From: Flavonifractor sp. AGMB03687
GTDB lineage: Bacteria; Bacillota; Clostridia; Oscillospirales; Oscillospiraceae
Assembly (NCBI RefSeq): GCF_017811815.1
Contig: NZ_JADKZI010000009.1
Span: 21,311-85,310 of the forward strand
Reading direction: 5' to 3'
DNA length: 64,000 nucleotides
A program made the translations under genes and the position numbers. Below, one piece after another: positions 40,555 through 52,484 of this stretch; position 1 is the first letter of the stretch, and each line of letters begins with the position of its first letter. Under the pieces are notes generated by a model. The model worked only from the letters and a program-made list of their open reading frames with translations, was not told where the DNA came from and made no database searches.

Positions 40555-41268
40555 TTAAACCTGCTGGGGCGCTTCACCCGAAGACCCGAAAGTCCTTACG
40601 GCTCTAGCGTCTTCGTCTCTCCGCTCCTCGATGGCTTCCTTGAGGAGCATGTCCTTTACCTTCATCAGACGGATGGTGTTGGAGCGCTCATTCTCGTCCA
40701 ATTTCATGGTGATATACTTGATGGCCTCTTCCATCTGAGGGATTTTGACGTATTCCAGGGCGTTGACCCGGCGGCGGGTCTTTTCGATCTCCTCCGCCAG
40801 CAGCTGGGAGGTCTTTTCGATCTCGGCCAGCTTCAGCATATCCTGAAACACCCCGGACAGGGCGTCCACCGCGCCGTCCAGTTCGCCGGAGGTGTTGGCG
40901 AAGCCGTAGGGATAGATCTCCCCGGCGTCGTCGCTCTTGGTCCGGAACTCGTAAACGGGCACGTTGACGCTCATGATGTTCTGGAAGGTCATATCCAGCT
41001 CCACGCTCTGCTTGGGGTACAGGAGAGACTGCTCCAGCATCTCGGAGGACATGAGGGCGGAGGCTACGGTGAAGGAGCCGTGGGCCCGCATGAGGCCGTC
41101 CTCCACCTTCTTCCGAAGAGCCCGGTTCTCCCGCACCACGTCCATGAACTGCTTCATCAGCTCATCCCGCTTATCCTTCAGCAGCTTGTGGCCCCGGATG
41201 GAGGTCTTGAGCCGGGTCTTCAGCCGGGTCAGCTCCTGCCGGGTGGGGTTCACATTGATCGCGGGCAT
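40555..41268 (-). CDS. atpD: V/A-type ATPase subunit D with island-encoded C-terminus
   Basis: The 237-residue central-stalk subunit couples rotation to catalysis. It shows the family N-terminus (INVNPTRQELTRLKTRLKTSIRGHKLLKDKRDELM) and long helices at both ends. The last 23 codons, from 40623 down, come from the integrated island: RRDEDARAVRTFGSSGEAPQQV replaces the original KREADARAMEAFAG-KQEEV still readable at 29953-30030. The join is exactly at the 18-bp attachment core. The gene lies 3 nt after atpB. The substituted tail keeps length and charge, so function is probably kept. Confidence 0.96.
   Translation of the reverse strand: MPAINVNPTRQELTRLKTRLKTSIRGHKLLKDKRDELMKQFMDVVRENRALRKKVEDGLMRAHGSFTVASALMSSEMLEQSLLYPKQSVELDMTFQNIMSVNVPVYEFRTKSDDAGEIYPYGFANTSGELDGAVDALSGVFQDMLKLAEIEKTSQLLAEEIEKTRRRVNALEYVKIPQMEEAIKYITMKLDENERSNTIRLMKVKDMLLKEAIEERRDEDARAVRTFGSSGEAPQQV
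40624..40641. other. Right attachment core of the island
   Basis: Identical to 30013-30030; inside atpD codons for KEAIEE. Confidence 0.9.
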
Positions 41269-41271
41269 ACC

Positions 41272-42654
41272 TTATCCCTCCTTTTTCGGGAGGTATTTCT
41301 CGATATACTCCGGCTTGATGCGCTTCAGCTCCGCCTTGGGCAGCAGGCTCAGCAGATCCCAGCCCAGGTCCAGGGTCTCGATGATGGAGCGGTTCTCATC
41401 GGTGCCCTGGGAGACATAGCGCTTCTCAAACTCGTCAGCAAACTTGGCGTACTGCAGGTCGGTGGGAGAGAGGGCGGCCTCGCCCAGGATGCTCATGAGC
41501 TCCTTGTTCTCCTTACCGGTGGAGTAGGCGGCGAACAGCTGGTTCATGGTGCCGGCATGGTCCTCACGGGTCTTGCCGGGGCCTACGCCCTTATCCTTCA
41601 GACGGGACAGGGAGGGCAGCACGTCCACCGGGGGATTCACACCCTTGCGGTACAGCTCGCGGGACAGGATGATCTGGCCCTCGGTGATATAGCCGGTCAG
41701 GTCGGGAATGGGGTGGGTCTTGTCGTCCTCGGGCATGGTCAGAATGGGGATCATGGTGATGGAGCCCTTCTTGCCCAGCTGACGGCCGGCGCGCTCGTAC
41801 ATGGTGGCCAGGTCGGTGTACAGGTAGCCGGGGTAGCCGCGGCGGCCGGGGACCTCCTTCTTGGCCGCGGACACCTCACGGAGGGCCTCGGCGTAGTTGG
41901 TGATGTCGGTCAGGATGACCAGCACGTGCATATCCTTCTCAAAGGCCAGGTACTCCGCGGCGGTGAGGGCCATACGGGGGGTGGCGATACGCTCGACGGC
42001 GGGGTCGTTGGCCAGGTTGGTGAAGAGCACGGTACGGTCGATGGCGCCGGTGCGGCGGAACTCCTGGACGAAGAAGTCGGACTCCTCGAAGGTGATACCG
42101 ATGGCGGCAAAGACCACGGCGAAGTTGCCGGCGTCGTCGCCCAGCACCTTGGCCTGACGGGCGATCTGGGCGGCCAGGGCAGCGTGGGGCAGACCGGAGC
42201 CGGAGAAGATGGGCAGCTTCTGGCCGCGGACCAGGGTATTCAGACCGTCGATGGTGGAGATGCCGGTCTGGATAAACTCGTTGGGGTAGTCACGGGCGGC
42301 GGGGTTCATGGGCAGGCCGTTGATGTCACGGTACTCCTCGGCCATGATGTCGGGGCCGCCGTCGATGGGACGGCCCATGCCGTTGAACACCCGGCCCAGC
42401 ATATCGCCGGACACGGGGAGCTGCAGGGGGTGACCCAGGAAGCGGACCTTGGACTGGGCCAGGTTGATGCCGGCGGAGGACTCGAAGAGCTGCACCACCG
42501 CGTTGTCGCCGTTGACCTCCAGCACCTTACAGCGGCGGATGGAGCCGTCGGACAGCTCGATCTCGGCCAGCTCGTCGTAGGTGACGCCGGAGACCTTGCG
42601 GACCACCATCAGGGGGCCGTTGATCTCCTGAATGGTACGATATTCACGGATCAT
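41272..42654 (-). CDS. atpB: V/A-type ATPase subunit B
   Basis: The 460-residue non-catalytic subunit of the ATPase head. It has the family start ([16 protein letters not shown]), the central nucleotide-fold region without a Walker A lysine motif (IFSGSGLPH), and [20 protein letters not shown]. It alternates with subunit A in the hexamer. It overlaps the atpA stop by four bases (ATGA). Confidence 0.97.
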   Translation of the reverse strand: MIREYRTIQEINGPLMVVRKVSGVTYDELAEIELSDGSIRRCKVLEVNGDNAVVQLFESSAGINLAQSKVRFLGHPLQLPVSGDMLGRVFNGMGRPIDGGPDIMAEEYRDINGLPMNPAARDYPNEFIQTGISTIDGLNTLVRGQKLPIFSGSGLPHAALAAQIARQAKVLGDDAGNFAVVFAAIGITFEESDFFVQEFRRTGAIDRTVLFTNLANDPAVERIATPRMALTAAEYLAFEKDMHVLVILTDITNYAEALREVSAAKKEVPGRRGYPGYLYTDLATMYERAGRQLGKKGSITMIPILTMPEDDKTHPIPDLTGYITEGQIILSRELYRKGVNPPVDVLPSLSRLKDKGVGPGKTREDHAGTMNQLFAAYSTGKENKELMSILGEAALSPTDLQYAKFADEFEKRYVSQGTDENRSIIETLDLGWDLLSLLPKAELKRIKPEYIEKYLPKKEG

Positions 42655-44429
42655 TCCTCAGCACCTCCCTTGGCGGCAATAGCCTCGATCTCCTCTTCCA
42701 TTTCCCGGGCCATCTGGGCGTAGACCTCTTTGAACTGGTCGTCGGGCACGCTCTTGGCGCGGCCCATCTTTTCCCGGAACGGAATGGTAAACAGCTCTGC
42801 CACAGGGGCGCCCTTCTCGATGGCGGCCCGGCACAGCTTGTCGTAGTCCAGAATCATCTGGATCATCTTGTCCTGGCGCTCGTAGCTGGAATACCAGTCC
42901 ACTTCCATAAAGCCGTTCTGCTGCAGGAAGTCCTCGCGCAGCATCTTGGCGGTCTCCAGAGTCAGCTGGTCGCCGGCGGACAGGGAGTCCTTACCAACCA
43001 GCTGCACGATCTCGTTCAGGCTGGCCTCCTCCTGGAGAATGGACATGGACTTGTCGCGGTTGACCATGAACTGGGGACCCAGGTGCTCGTCGTACCAGGG
43101 CTTCAGGGAGTCCAGGTACAGGGAGTAGGAGTTCAGCCAGTTGATGGCGGGGAAGTGACGGCGGTAGGCCAGGGAGGCGTCCAGGGCCCAGAACACCTTG
43201 ACGATCCGCATGGTGGCCTGGGACACGGGCTCGGACAGGTCGCCGCCGGGCGGGGAAACGGCGCCCACGGCGGTCAGGGAGCCCCGGCGGTCGGCGTCGG
43301 AGCCAATGCACTCCACCATGCCGGCCCGCTCGTAGAACTGGGCCAGACGGGAGGACAGGTAGGCGGGGTAGCCTTCCTCACCGGGCATCTCTTCCAGACG
43401 GCCGGACATCTCACGCAGAGCCTCGGCCCAGCGGGAGGTGGAGTCGGCGATAACGGCCACATGGTAGCCCATGTCCCGGAAGTACTCGGCGATGGTGATG
43501 CCGGTGTAGATGGAGGCCTCACGGGCGGCCACCGGCATATCGGAGGTGTTGGCGATGAGGACGGTACGCTTCATCAGGGACTCGCCGGTACGGGGGTCCA
43601 CCAGCTCGGGGAACTCCCGCAGAACGTCGGTCATCTCGTTGCCGCGCTCACCGCAGCCGATGTAGACCACGATGTCCACGTCGGACCACTTGGCCAGCTG
43701 GTGCTGCATGACGGTCTTGCCGGAGCCGAAGGGGCCGGGGATGGCGGCGGTACCGCCCTTGGCCACAGGGAACATGGCGTCCACGATACGCTGACCGGAC
43801 AGCAGCGGGGTCTTGGGGGGATACTTATGCTTGTAGGGGCGGCCCACACGAACGGGCCACTTCTGCACCATGGTGAGATTGTGCTTCTCGCCCTGGTCAT
43901 CCACCAGCACGGCCACGGTATCCAGCACGGTGAACTCGCCGGACTGGATGGACTGGATGGTGCCGCTCATCTTGGGGGGAATCATGATCTTGTGGAGCAC
44001 CACGCTGGTCTCCTGGACGGTGCCGATGACGTCGCCGCCGATGACCTTGGCGCCGGGCTGGACGGTGGCGTTGAACTGCCACTTCTTCTCCCGGTCCAGG
44101 GCGGGGACCTCCACGCCGCGGGGCAGGTTGTTGGAGCCCGCCACCTTCATGATGCCCTCCAGGGGGCGCTGGATGCCGTCGTAGATGTTCTCAATGATGC
44201 CGGGGCCCAGCTCCACGGACATGGGGGCACCGGTGGTCTCCACCACGGCGCCGGGGCCCAGGCCGGAGGTCTCCTCATAGACCTGGATGGAGGCGGAGTC
44301 GCCGTTCATGGTGAGGATCTCACCAATGAGGCGCTGCTCGCCCACGCGGACCACGTCGGCCATGTTGGCGTCGGTCAGTCCGGTGGCCACCACCAGGGGA
44401 CCGGAGACTTTGACGATTTTTCCGCTCAA
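42651..44429 (-). CDS. atpA: V/A-type ATPase catalytic subunit A
   Basis: The 592-residue catalytic subunit. Walker A is GPFGSGKT at about residues 232-239, the non-homologous insertion region of V/A-type A subunits is present, and the [13 protein letters not shown] block follows. I chose TTG 44429 ([13 protein letters not shown]): AAGAAGG lies 9 nt upstream and family N-termini start there. It is preceded by an unusual 360-nt hairpin-rich spacer instead of being tightly packed. Confidence 0.96.
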   Translation of the reverse strand: MSGKIVKVSGPLVVATGLTDANMADVVRVGEQRLIGEILTMNGDSASIQVYEETSGLGPGAVVETTGAPMSVELGPGIIENIYDGIQRPLEGIMKVAGSNNLPRGVEVPALDREKKWQFNATVQPGAKVIGGDVIGTVQETSVVLHKIMIPPKMSGTIQSIQSGEFTVLDTVAVLVDDQGEKHNLTMVQKWPVRVGRPYKHKYPPKTPLLSGQRIVDAMFPVAKGGTAAIPGPFGSGKTVMQHQLAKWSDVDIVVYIGCGERGNEMTDVLREFPELVDPRTGESLMKRTVLIANTSDMPVAAREASIYTGITIAEYFRDMGYHVAVIADSTSRWAEALREMSGRLEEMPGEEGYPAYLSSRLAQFYERAGMVECIGSDADRRGSLTAVGAVSPPGGDLSEPVSQATMRIVKVFWALDASLAYRRHFPAINWLNSYSLYLDSLKPWYDEHLGPQFMVNRDKSMSILQEEASLNEIVQLVGKDSLSAGDQLTLETAKMLREDFLQQNGFMEVDWYSSYERQDKMIQMILDYDKLCRAAIEKGAPVAELFTIPFREKMGRAKSVPDDQFKEVYAQMAREMEEEIEAIAAKGGAEE

Positions 44430-44791
44430 ATAGCTCAACCTTCTTTCTCGTCGGCGCAAACTGCACATCCTTCGCGTCCCCGTAAATGGGAACGCTCACT
44501 CGTTCCGTTGCGCCTCCTCCTCCCCGTCCGACCCGCTTGCGCTGGGCTCGGCCGGGGGTGCGGGCGGCCATAAATGCCGCCCCTACTTGCCTCGCAGAGT
44601 TTCCGGCGCATGACGCCGGAAAGAAGATCAAAATTCGTGCGCAGCAGGACATGCGCCTGCGGAGCACACCCCTGCCTGCTCCGCCACCGGCGGGCAGCCA
44701 CCCGCGCGGGCGCGGGTGAGGGGGGTATCGAAGGCGGTTTCCTCGGGAACCGCCTTCGTATCTAGGGGGGACATCGTCCCCCCCTGGAAGG
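44430..44791 (-). repeat. Hairpin array between atpF and atpA
   Basis: A 362-nt spacer in an otherwise compact operon. At least six stems are visible: 44489-44506, 44562-44582 (GGGCGGC with GCCGCCC), 44600-44622 (9 bp), 44699-44718 (8 bp), 44729-44758 (11 bp) and 44765-44783 (8 bp). No gene is seen. It looks like an inserted group of palindromic intergenic repeats that the operon transcript has to carry. Confidence 0.6.
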
Positions 44792-45106
44792 TCAAAGGAT
44801 GTCCGCGCCCACGGCCCGTTCCACGGCGCTCTTGACGTTGGCCATGCCGATGCCCAGAGAGCCGTCCTTGCCGGGGATCAGGATAATGGCCGGGGTGAGC
44901 TCATCCTTGTACCGGGCCACCTCCGCCGTCATATCGGCGGCGTACTGCTCGGTCAGGTAGATCACCGCGTAATTCTCCTTGGCCAGCTTGTGGAGGATCT
45001 GCTTGGCCTCCTCCACCGTTTCAGCCGGGAACACGTCCAGCCCAAGAGCCTTGAAGCCCAGGACGCTGTCCTTGTCTCCCAGCACTGCGATGCGATACTT
45101 AGACAT
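44792..45106 (-). CDS. atpF: V/A-type ATPase subunit F
   Basis: A 104-residue protein matching subunit F (NtpG): YRIAVLGDKDSVLGFKALG, then VIYLTEQYA and PAIILIPG. It binds the central stalk with subunit D. I chose ATG 45106 (MSKYRIA), overlapping the atpC stop; a GTG three codons earlier is possible. Confidence 0.93.
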   Translation of the reverse strand: MSKYRIAVLGDKDSVLGFKALGLDVFPAETVEEAKQILHKLAKENYAVIYLTEQYAADMTAEVARYKDELTPAIILIPGKDGSLGIGMANVKSAVERAVGADIL

Positions 45107-46097
45107 AGGCTTCACGCAGCCTTTCCCGGATGGTATCCCCGTCCAGCCCCGCCATGCGGCCGGACAGAATGGTGCGGATGGCGGTAAACTCGGTCTCCCT
45201 GGCGTACAGGTAGCCGATCACCGCCTGCTCCCCGAAGGGGATGCGGCGGGCCTGGGCCAGATAGCCCATCACCGCGTTGTCGCACAGGCGCTCAAAGGCG
45301 GTGAGCTCCCCGCTGCCGGGGGAGGTGAGGGCGGCGCCGGCGGCGGCCGCCTCGCTGAGGGGGCCCGCCCGGAACAGGGCGGCCAGATCGCTGCCCTTGC
45401 CGGAGGTGAGGGTGTGTACCTCCACGCTGCCGCCGGGCAGCAGCACCTGGCTGAGGAAATCGGAGCCCTTGCCCATGCGGGCGCACCGGACGGCAGAACG
45501 CAGGTTGGTGGCGTCAATGAGCAGGCGGACGTACCCCTCCAGGAAGGGACTGCCCACCGCCTTGGCGGTGTCGCTCATCTCGGCGAAGTAGGCCTGGTCC
45601 AGCACGAAGTCGGCCAACTGGGGGTCCCCGCCGCCGTTGAGCAGCTCACGGGCCTGAACGATGGCCTGCCGGAAGGGATCGGTAAAGTCCCGCAGGTTGT
45701 CCCGCTGGTAGGCCTCCTTGATCTGGGCGGCGGTCCAGCGGCCGCCCTCCATCAGCAGCCGGTCGGGCTCAGCCCCTACGGCGGCCGCCTTGATGAGGGT
45801 CTTGGCGTTGTGGTAGTCGTACTTCATCTGGAACACGTCCACCAGCCGCTTGTCGGGCACCGCGCCCTTGAGCTCCTTATACAGAGCCCCCCGGGCGGCG
45901 GAAAGCATCTCGTCCAGCGCGGCGTGGGTGAGGGCGGGCATTTCGCCGTAGCCGCACTCGGAGAGGACCTTCACGGCCTCGTCGTCGGTGCGGGCGTCCA
46001 GCATCCGCTCCATCCGCTCCCGGGTCAGGAGACGGTTCTCCATGGCCCGGATGCGGGCGGATATGGTCAGATAGTCGGTATCTTTGATCTTAGCCAA
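45099..46097 (-). CDS. atpC: V/A-type ATPase subunit C
   Basis: The 332-residue product matches the V-ATPase subunit C/d family (DYLTISARIRAMENRLLTRERMERML, then the YLYARETEFTAIRTILSGR end). It links the central stalk to the membrane ring. The start is TTG 46097 after AAGGAGG. Confidence 0.94.
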   Translation of the reverse strand: MAKIKDTDYLTISARIRAMENRLLTRERMERMLDARTDDEAVKVLSECGYGEMPALTHAALDEMLSAARGALYKELKGAVPDKRLVDVFQMKYDYHNAKTLIKAAAVGAEPDRLLMEGGRWTAAQIKEAYQRDNLRDFTDPFRQAIVQARELLNGGGDPQLADFVLDQAYFAEMSDTAKAVGSPFLEGYVRLLIDATNLRSAVRCARMGKGSDFLSQVLLPGGSVEVHTLTSGKGSDLAALFRAGPLSEAAAAGAALTSPGSGELTAFERLCDNAVMGYLAQARRIPFGEQAVIGYLYARETEFTAIRTILSGRMAGLDGDTIRERLREAYV

Positions 46098-46127
46098 AAT
46101 GTTGCCTCCTTACTTGCAAGGAGCGCA

Positions 46128-46715
46128 TCAGTCAAAGAGCACCTTGGCCACCTCGCGGTCCATTTCGCCCCGCTGGAGGCGCACCAGAGTCTCAAAGGTG
46201 CAGTTGACCTCCACGTCCCCGTCGCTGAGGATGAGGCCCCCCTTGATGGGGCGGGACTGCTCGGACATGGTCAGGTGTCCGTCCTTCAGGCGCTCGTTGG
46301 CCCGGGTGACCACCGCCTTGCCGTAGCGGGCGCGGTCCTTCTGGGAGAAGATGACCGCCTCCCGGCCGGTGGAGGAGGCACGTACCGCCAGGTCGGCCAG
46401 CAGGTCCACGTACTCCTTGTCGGGCAGGTTCACCAGCTGCTCCAGGGCCAGGTCGTAGGCCTTGGACAGCATCTCCTGCTTGGCGGCCAGCTCCAGCTTG
46501 CGGGCGTCCAGCTGGGCCACGCTGGCCAGCCGCTCCACGCGCTCGTCGGCGTTGCGGCGGCCCCGGGAGAGGATCTCCTCGCTCTCCCGCTTGGCCTGGG
46601 CCTCGTACCGCGCGGTGATCTCGTCGGCCTGGCGGCGGGCTTCGGCGTTGATGTCGTCGATCTCCCGCCCCGCGTCAGCCGCGATGCGCCCGGTGATTTT
46701 TTCAATTCCGTCCAT
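46128..46715 (-). CDS. atpE: V/A-type ATPase subunit E
   Basis: A 195-residue peripheral-stalk subunit with a long Ala/Glu/Arg-rich N-terminal coiled coil (to about 110) and a C-terminal globular part (GGLILSDGDVEVNCTFETLV), as in the family. Confidence 0.93.
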   Translation of the reverse strand: MDGIEKITGRIAADAGREIDDINAEARRQADEITARYEAQAKRESEEILSRGRRNADERVERLASVAQLDARKLELAAKQEMLSKAYDLALEQLVNLPDKEYVDLLADLAVRASSTGREAVIFSQKDRARYGKAVVTRANERLKDGHLTMSEQSRPIKGGLILSDGDVEVNCTFETLVRLQRGEMDREVAKVLFD

Positions 46716-46729
46716 AGTCTACCTCTTGC

Positions 46730-49234
<2,505 letters not shown>

Positions 49235-49235
<1 letters not shown>

Positions 49236-49549
49236 CAGTTCTTCACTACCCTTCTCACGATGCTGGCAGCGGCGTCGGCCAGGCGGCCCTCCGCCTTGGC
49301 ACGCAAGGCATCGCAGGTTTTCTGGGTCTGAGCGTTTACCTCGGCCGCATGCTTGGCCGCCGTTTCCTCGGCCGCCTTCATGAACTCGCGGGCCTGGGCC
49401 TCCGCCTGCGCTCGGGCTTCCGCCAGCCGGGCCTTTCCTGCCCGCTCGGCCTCCGCCACGGTGCGCTTGGCCTCTGCCTGGGCTTCCGCCTTGCGCTGCT
49501 TGTGGAGCTGCTCTGCCTCGGTCACCTGCTTGATCGCTTCCAGAGACAT
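49235..49549 (-). CDS. atpH: V/A-type ATPase subunit H (peripheral stalk, G-like)
   Basis: A 104-residue Ala/Glu/Lys/Arg-rich coiled-coil protein (SLEAIKQVTEAEQLHKQRKAEA...) that pairs with subunit E in the stator. It is the first gene of the nine-gene ATPase operon. I chose ATG 49549 (MSLEAIKQV) after AAAGGCGG. Confidence 0.88.
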
Positions 49550-49644
49550 ACATTCACCGCCTTTCCGCATCTCTTGTCCCTTGGGACAATTTTCCCGATG
49601 TTATCTGAATCATACTTCAAATACCCGGTGATTGCAAGTTTAAA

Positions 49645-49671
49645 ATTATAAGTTTAGTTTTTTGTCTGCAA
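49645..49671 (-). promoter_or_regulatory. Possible promoter of the ATPase operon
   Basis: On the minus strand TATAAT (plus 49645-49650) is preceded by ATTGCA (plus 49667-49672) with about 16 nt between. The region is very AT-rich, so other sites are possible. Confidence 0.5.
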
Positions 49672-49710
49672 TTTTTTCAGGATGAAATATTCGTTTATTT
49701 TTTCATATTC

Positions 49711-49784
49711 TCTCTATGTTATTTACTTAACGATGTTTTTCGTCAAAATTTCTTAAAGCTTTCTCTTTGTTATTTCTTTAACAA
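49711..49784. repeat. Imperfect 23-bp direct repeat upstream of the ATPase promoter
   Basis: TCTCTATGTTATTTACTTAA at 49711-49730 recurs at 49762 with few changes; over 23 positions, 4 differ. Spacing is 51 bp, so both copies face nearly the same side of the helix. They could be operators for the ATPase operon. Confidence 0.5.
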
Positions 49785-49823
49785 AAAAATTTTGTTCATT
49801 TTCACCATACCAGCAAGTGTACC

Positions 49824-49855
49824 AAAAAAGGGCGCGCCGCGGCTGCGGCGCGCCC
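49824..49855 (-). terminator. Terminator of the DEAD-box helicase gene
   Basis: An 11-bp GC stem (49830-49840 with 49845-49855, loop GGCT) is followed by TTTTTT on the minus strand. It lies 21 nt after the stop. Confidence 0.92.
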
Positions 49856-49875
49856 TTTGGGCTGCTTGTATGAGG

Positions 49876-51690
49876 TTAGTCGTCGCTGAGGTAGTAGGGC
49901 TTCATCAGGCTGGGCTGCTCGGTGGAATCCTTCTGGCCGTTGGTGCGCAGAATGATCTCCGGCGGACGGCCCGACCGGCCCCGGCCGCCCCGCTTTTTGC
50001 GCCCGCTCTTGGGGGCAGGAGCGGCGGGCTGAGCCTGCTTCTCCTGGGGCTTGCGCTCCTTCTTGGGGGCCTTCTCCTGAGAAGGCTGCTTCTCCTTCTT
50101 AGGCGCTTTCTCCTGGGAGGCCTGCTTGCCCTTGCGGCTCTGCTTGGCCTCCTTGGGGGGCTGCTCCCCCTTGTCCTTCCGGCGGGGCTTCTCGGGCTGC
50201 CGGGGCAGCTTCCGGGGGGCCAGCAGCCGGGCGGTGGCGTCCATGATGATATCACTGGCCAGCGGATCGGGCCGGTGGAAATCGCCAAAGGCGGGCTCGA
50301 GGGCGGAGGGATGGGCGGGAGCGGTGGCTACCAGAGCCTCCTCCAGAGTGGCGCTGTTGCGCACCCCCCGGCGGGGCTTCTTCTTTTCGGGCTGGGCGGG
50401 TGCGGGCTGCTCCGCTGCCTTCTGGGCAGCCTTGGCCTTCTTCTCGGCGGCAGCGGCCTTGTTGGCGGCGTCCCGCTGGCGGCGGCGTTCCTTGGCGGCC
50501 GCCCGGGCCTCGGCATCCTCCGGGTTGACAGTACGGCCCTTCTTGTCCTTGGGCAGGGGCTCAAAGACCTCCATGGGCCAGGGATGGTCCTCCACCACCG
50601 GGATGTCCTTGCCCAGCAGCTTCTGGATGTCCTTCAGCTCCTGTTTCTCGTTGATGTCGCAGAAGGAGATGGCGGTACCGCCGTGGCCCGCCCGGCCGGT
50701 ACGGCCGATGCGGTGGACGTAGGTCTCGGGCACGTCGGGCAGGTTGTAGTTGAAGACGTGGCTCAGCTCCTCGATGTCCAGGCCACGGGCGGCGATGTCG
50801 GTAGCCACCAGGGCGGTGACCTTGCCGCTCTTGAAGTCGGCCAGGGCCTGCTGCCGGGCGGTCTGGCTCTTGTTGCCGTGGATGGCGGCGGCGGCAATAC
50901 CCGCCTTCACCAGGTCCCCGGCCACCTTGTTGGCGCCGTGCTTGGTGCGGGTGAACACCAGGGCGTTCTTCACGTCGGGCTCCAGGATCAGGGTGGCCAG
51001 CAGCTTGGTCTTGTTGCCCCGGTCCACATAGTACAGCCGCTGGTCAATGACCTCCACCGGAGAGGAGACAGGGTTTACCGCCACTTTCACCGGGTCCACC
51101 AGCAGGGAGTCCACCAGCCCCTGGACCTCCGGGGGCATGGTGGCGGAGAAGAAGAGAGTCTGCTTCTTCTTGGGCAGCCAGCCCAGGATACGGCGCACGT
51201 CGTGGATAAAGCCCATGTCCAGCATCCGGTCGGCCTCATCCAGCACGAAGACCTCCAGCTTGGACAGGTCCACGAACTTCTGGTTGTACAGGTCGCCCAG
51301 GCGGCCGGGGGTGGCCACCAGGATGTCCACGCCCTTCTTCAGCTGCTCCACCTGGGGGTTCTGGCCTACGCCGCCGAAGATGACGGCGGAGCGGATGGGC
51401 AGGTGGCGGCTGTAGGCCACGATGTTCTCCTGGATCTGGAGGGCCAGCTCCCGGGTGGGGGTGAGGATGAGGGCACGGATACCCTTTCCCTTGCGGCCGC
51501 TGAGCCGCTGGAGGATGGGGGCGGCAAAGGCACAGGTCTTGCCGGTGCCGGTCTGGGCGCAGCCCAGTACATCCCGGCCCGCCAGAGCGGGGGGAATGGC
51601 TTTTTCCTGAATGGGGGAGGGGCGTTCATACCCCTGTTCGGCCAGCGCCTTCAGGATGGGCGCGTTCAGGCCGAGGTCCTGGAATGTCAT
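49876..51690 (-). CDS. DEAD-box ATP-dependent RNA helicase, RhlE-like with basic tail
   Basis: The 604-residue protein has the full helicase core to about residue 370: Q-motif (FQDLGL...PSPIQEKAIP), AQTGTGKT, VLDEADRMLDMGF, SAT, and HRIGRTGRAG. The remaining 230 residues are a low-complexity Lys/Ala/Pro/Glu-rich tail, including repeated SQEKAPKKE units and a final RKKRGGRGRSGRP box, probably for RNA binding. Such proteins unwind structured RNA in ribosome assembly or cold shock. ATG 51690 follows GAAAGGAAC. Confidence 0.94.
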   Translation of the reverse strand: MTFQDLGLNAPILKALAEQGYERPSPIQEKAIPPALAGRDVLGCAQTGTGKTCAFAAPILQRLSGRKGKGIRALILTPTRELALQIQENIVAYSRHLPIRSAVIFGGVGQNPQVEQLKKGVDILVATPGRLGDLYNQKFVDLSKLEVFVLDEADRMLDMGFIHDVRRILGWLPKKKQTLFFSATMPPEVQGLVDSLLVDPVKVAVNPVSSPVEVIDQRLYYVDRGNKTKLLATLILEPDVKNALVFTRTKHGANKVAGDLVKAGIAAAAIHGNKSQTARQQALADFKSGKVTALVATDIAARGLDIEELSHVFNYNLPDVPETYVHRIGRTGRAGHGGTAISFCDINEKQELKDIQKLLGKDIPVVEDHPWPMEVFEPLPKDKKGRTVNPEDAEARAAAKERRRQRDAANKAAAAEKKAKAAQKAAEQPAPAQPEKKKPRRGVRNSATLEEALVATAPAHPSALEPAFGDFHRPDPLASDIIMDATARLLAPRKLPRQPEKPRRKDKGEQPPKEAKQSRKGKQASQEKAPKKEKQPSQEKAPKKERKPQEKQAQPAAPAPKSGRKKRGGRGRSGRPPEIILRTNGQKDSTEQPSLMKPYYLSDD

Positions 51691-51765
51691 GCGGTTCGTT
51701 CCTTTCGTCTTACATGCCCCTTCCGCGCCGGGGGCACCAAAAATAATCCTGCCGCGCGGAGGCAG

Positions 51766-51802
51766 AAAAAACACGACGAAGCCCGCCGGCCAGCCGGCGG
51801 GC
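51766..51802 (-). terminator. Likely terminator after aroK
   Basis: A perfect 10-bp GC stem (51781-51790 with 51793-51802). On the minus strand a T-run follows only about 10 nt later, so it may be inefficient. Confidence 0.5.
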
Positions 51803-51866
51803 ATTTCATCCGTGATATTTCGCTATCCTATAGTATATCATTATTTCAGAAAAATACAAGGGGCGG

Positions 51867-52370
51867 TCAGCCCAGCCGGGCCACCACAGCCGCCACCGTC
51901 TGCTCCAGGGTGTTGCCCCCGGTCACGTCCACCGTCAGGTCGGCGTACTTGCGGTAGAGAGGCTCCCGGACAGCGTACACGTCGGCCAGTGTCTGTCCGG
52001 GCTCCATGGCAATACCCCGGGTAGTGATGTTGCGGATGCGCCGCTCCAGCTCCTCCAGGGGCACGTGGAGGTACACCACCAGCCCCAGGTCCTTCAGATG
52101 GCGGGCGGCCTCCTCCCGGCAAACGGCGCTGCCGCCGGGGGCAATGACGGTACCGGTGCAGTCCAGGTCCCGGATGACGGCCTCCTCCACGTCCAGGAAG
52201 CCCTCCACGCCCCTCTGGTCCAGGATGTCCTGGAGGAGCGCGCCCTCCCGCTGCTGGATGAGCAGATCGGCGTCCAGAAAGCGATAGCCCAGAGTCTTGG
52301 CCAGCAGCACCCCCACGGTGCTCTTGCCCGAGCCCGGCATTCCGATCAGCGTGATATTCTTCCTCTCCAC
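51867..52370 (-). CDS. aroK: Shikimate kinase
   Basis: The 167-residue kinase phosphorylates shikimate in aromatic amino-acid synthesis. P-loop GMPGSGKST at residues 10-18, the substrate-binding DADLLIQ, FLDVEEAVI, the GGSAV loop and the lid arginine in TTRGI are visible. GTG 52370 start; the ribosome site is weak. No other aro genes are adjacent. Confidence 0.92.
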   Translation of the reverse strand: MERKNITLIGMPGSGKSTVGVLLAKTLGYRFLDADLLIQQREGALLQDILDQRGVEGFLDVEEAVIRDLDCTGTVIAPGGSAVCREEAARHLKDLGLVVYLHVPLEELERRIRNITTRGIAMEPGQTLADVYAVREPLYRKYADLTVDVTGGNTLEQTVAAVVARLG

Positions 52371-52437
52371 AGCGGCAGGTCCCCTCTCGAAAAAACTTTT
52401 TGGTTCAGTATACCAGACCGGACCCCGCCGCGCAAGA

Positions 52438-52476
52438 AAAACCTGCCCCCGCGCAGCTTGCGCGGGGGCAGGTTTT
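52438..52476. terminator. Terminator between the SLH protein gene and aroK
   Basis: A 14-bp GC stem (52442-52455 with 52459-52472) around GCT is flanked by A4 and T4. Confidence 0.9.
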
Positions 52477-52484
52477 CAACCATG

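Larger units (their letters stand above)
30013..40641. mobile_element. 10.6-kb genomic island integrated into the 3' end of atpD
   Basis: An 18-bp direct repeat is present at 30013-30030 and 40624-40641. The left copy lies in the displaced atpD tail, the right copy in the intact atpD gene. The island encodes a tyrosine integrase next to the left end, an excisionase, a methylase, several unknown proteins and a serine resolvase. Base composition is lower in GC and more uneven than the flanks. It restores atpD by carrying its own version of the last codons plus a terminator. No conjugation or relaxase gene is recognised inside. Confidence 0.93.
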
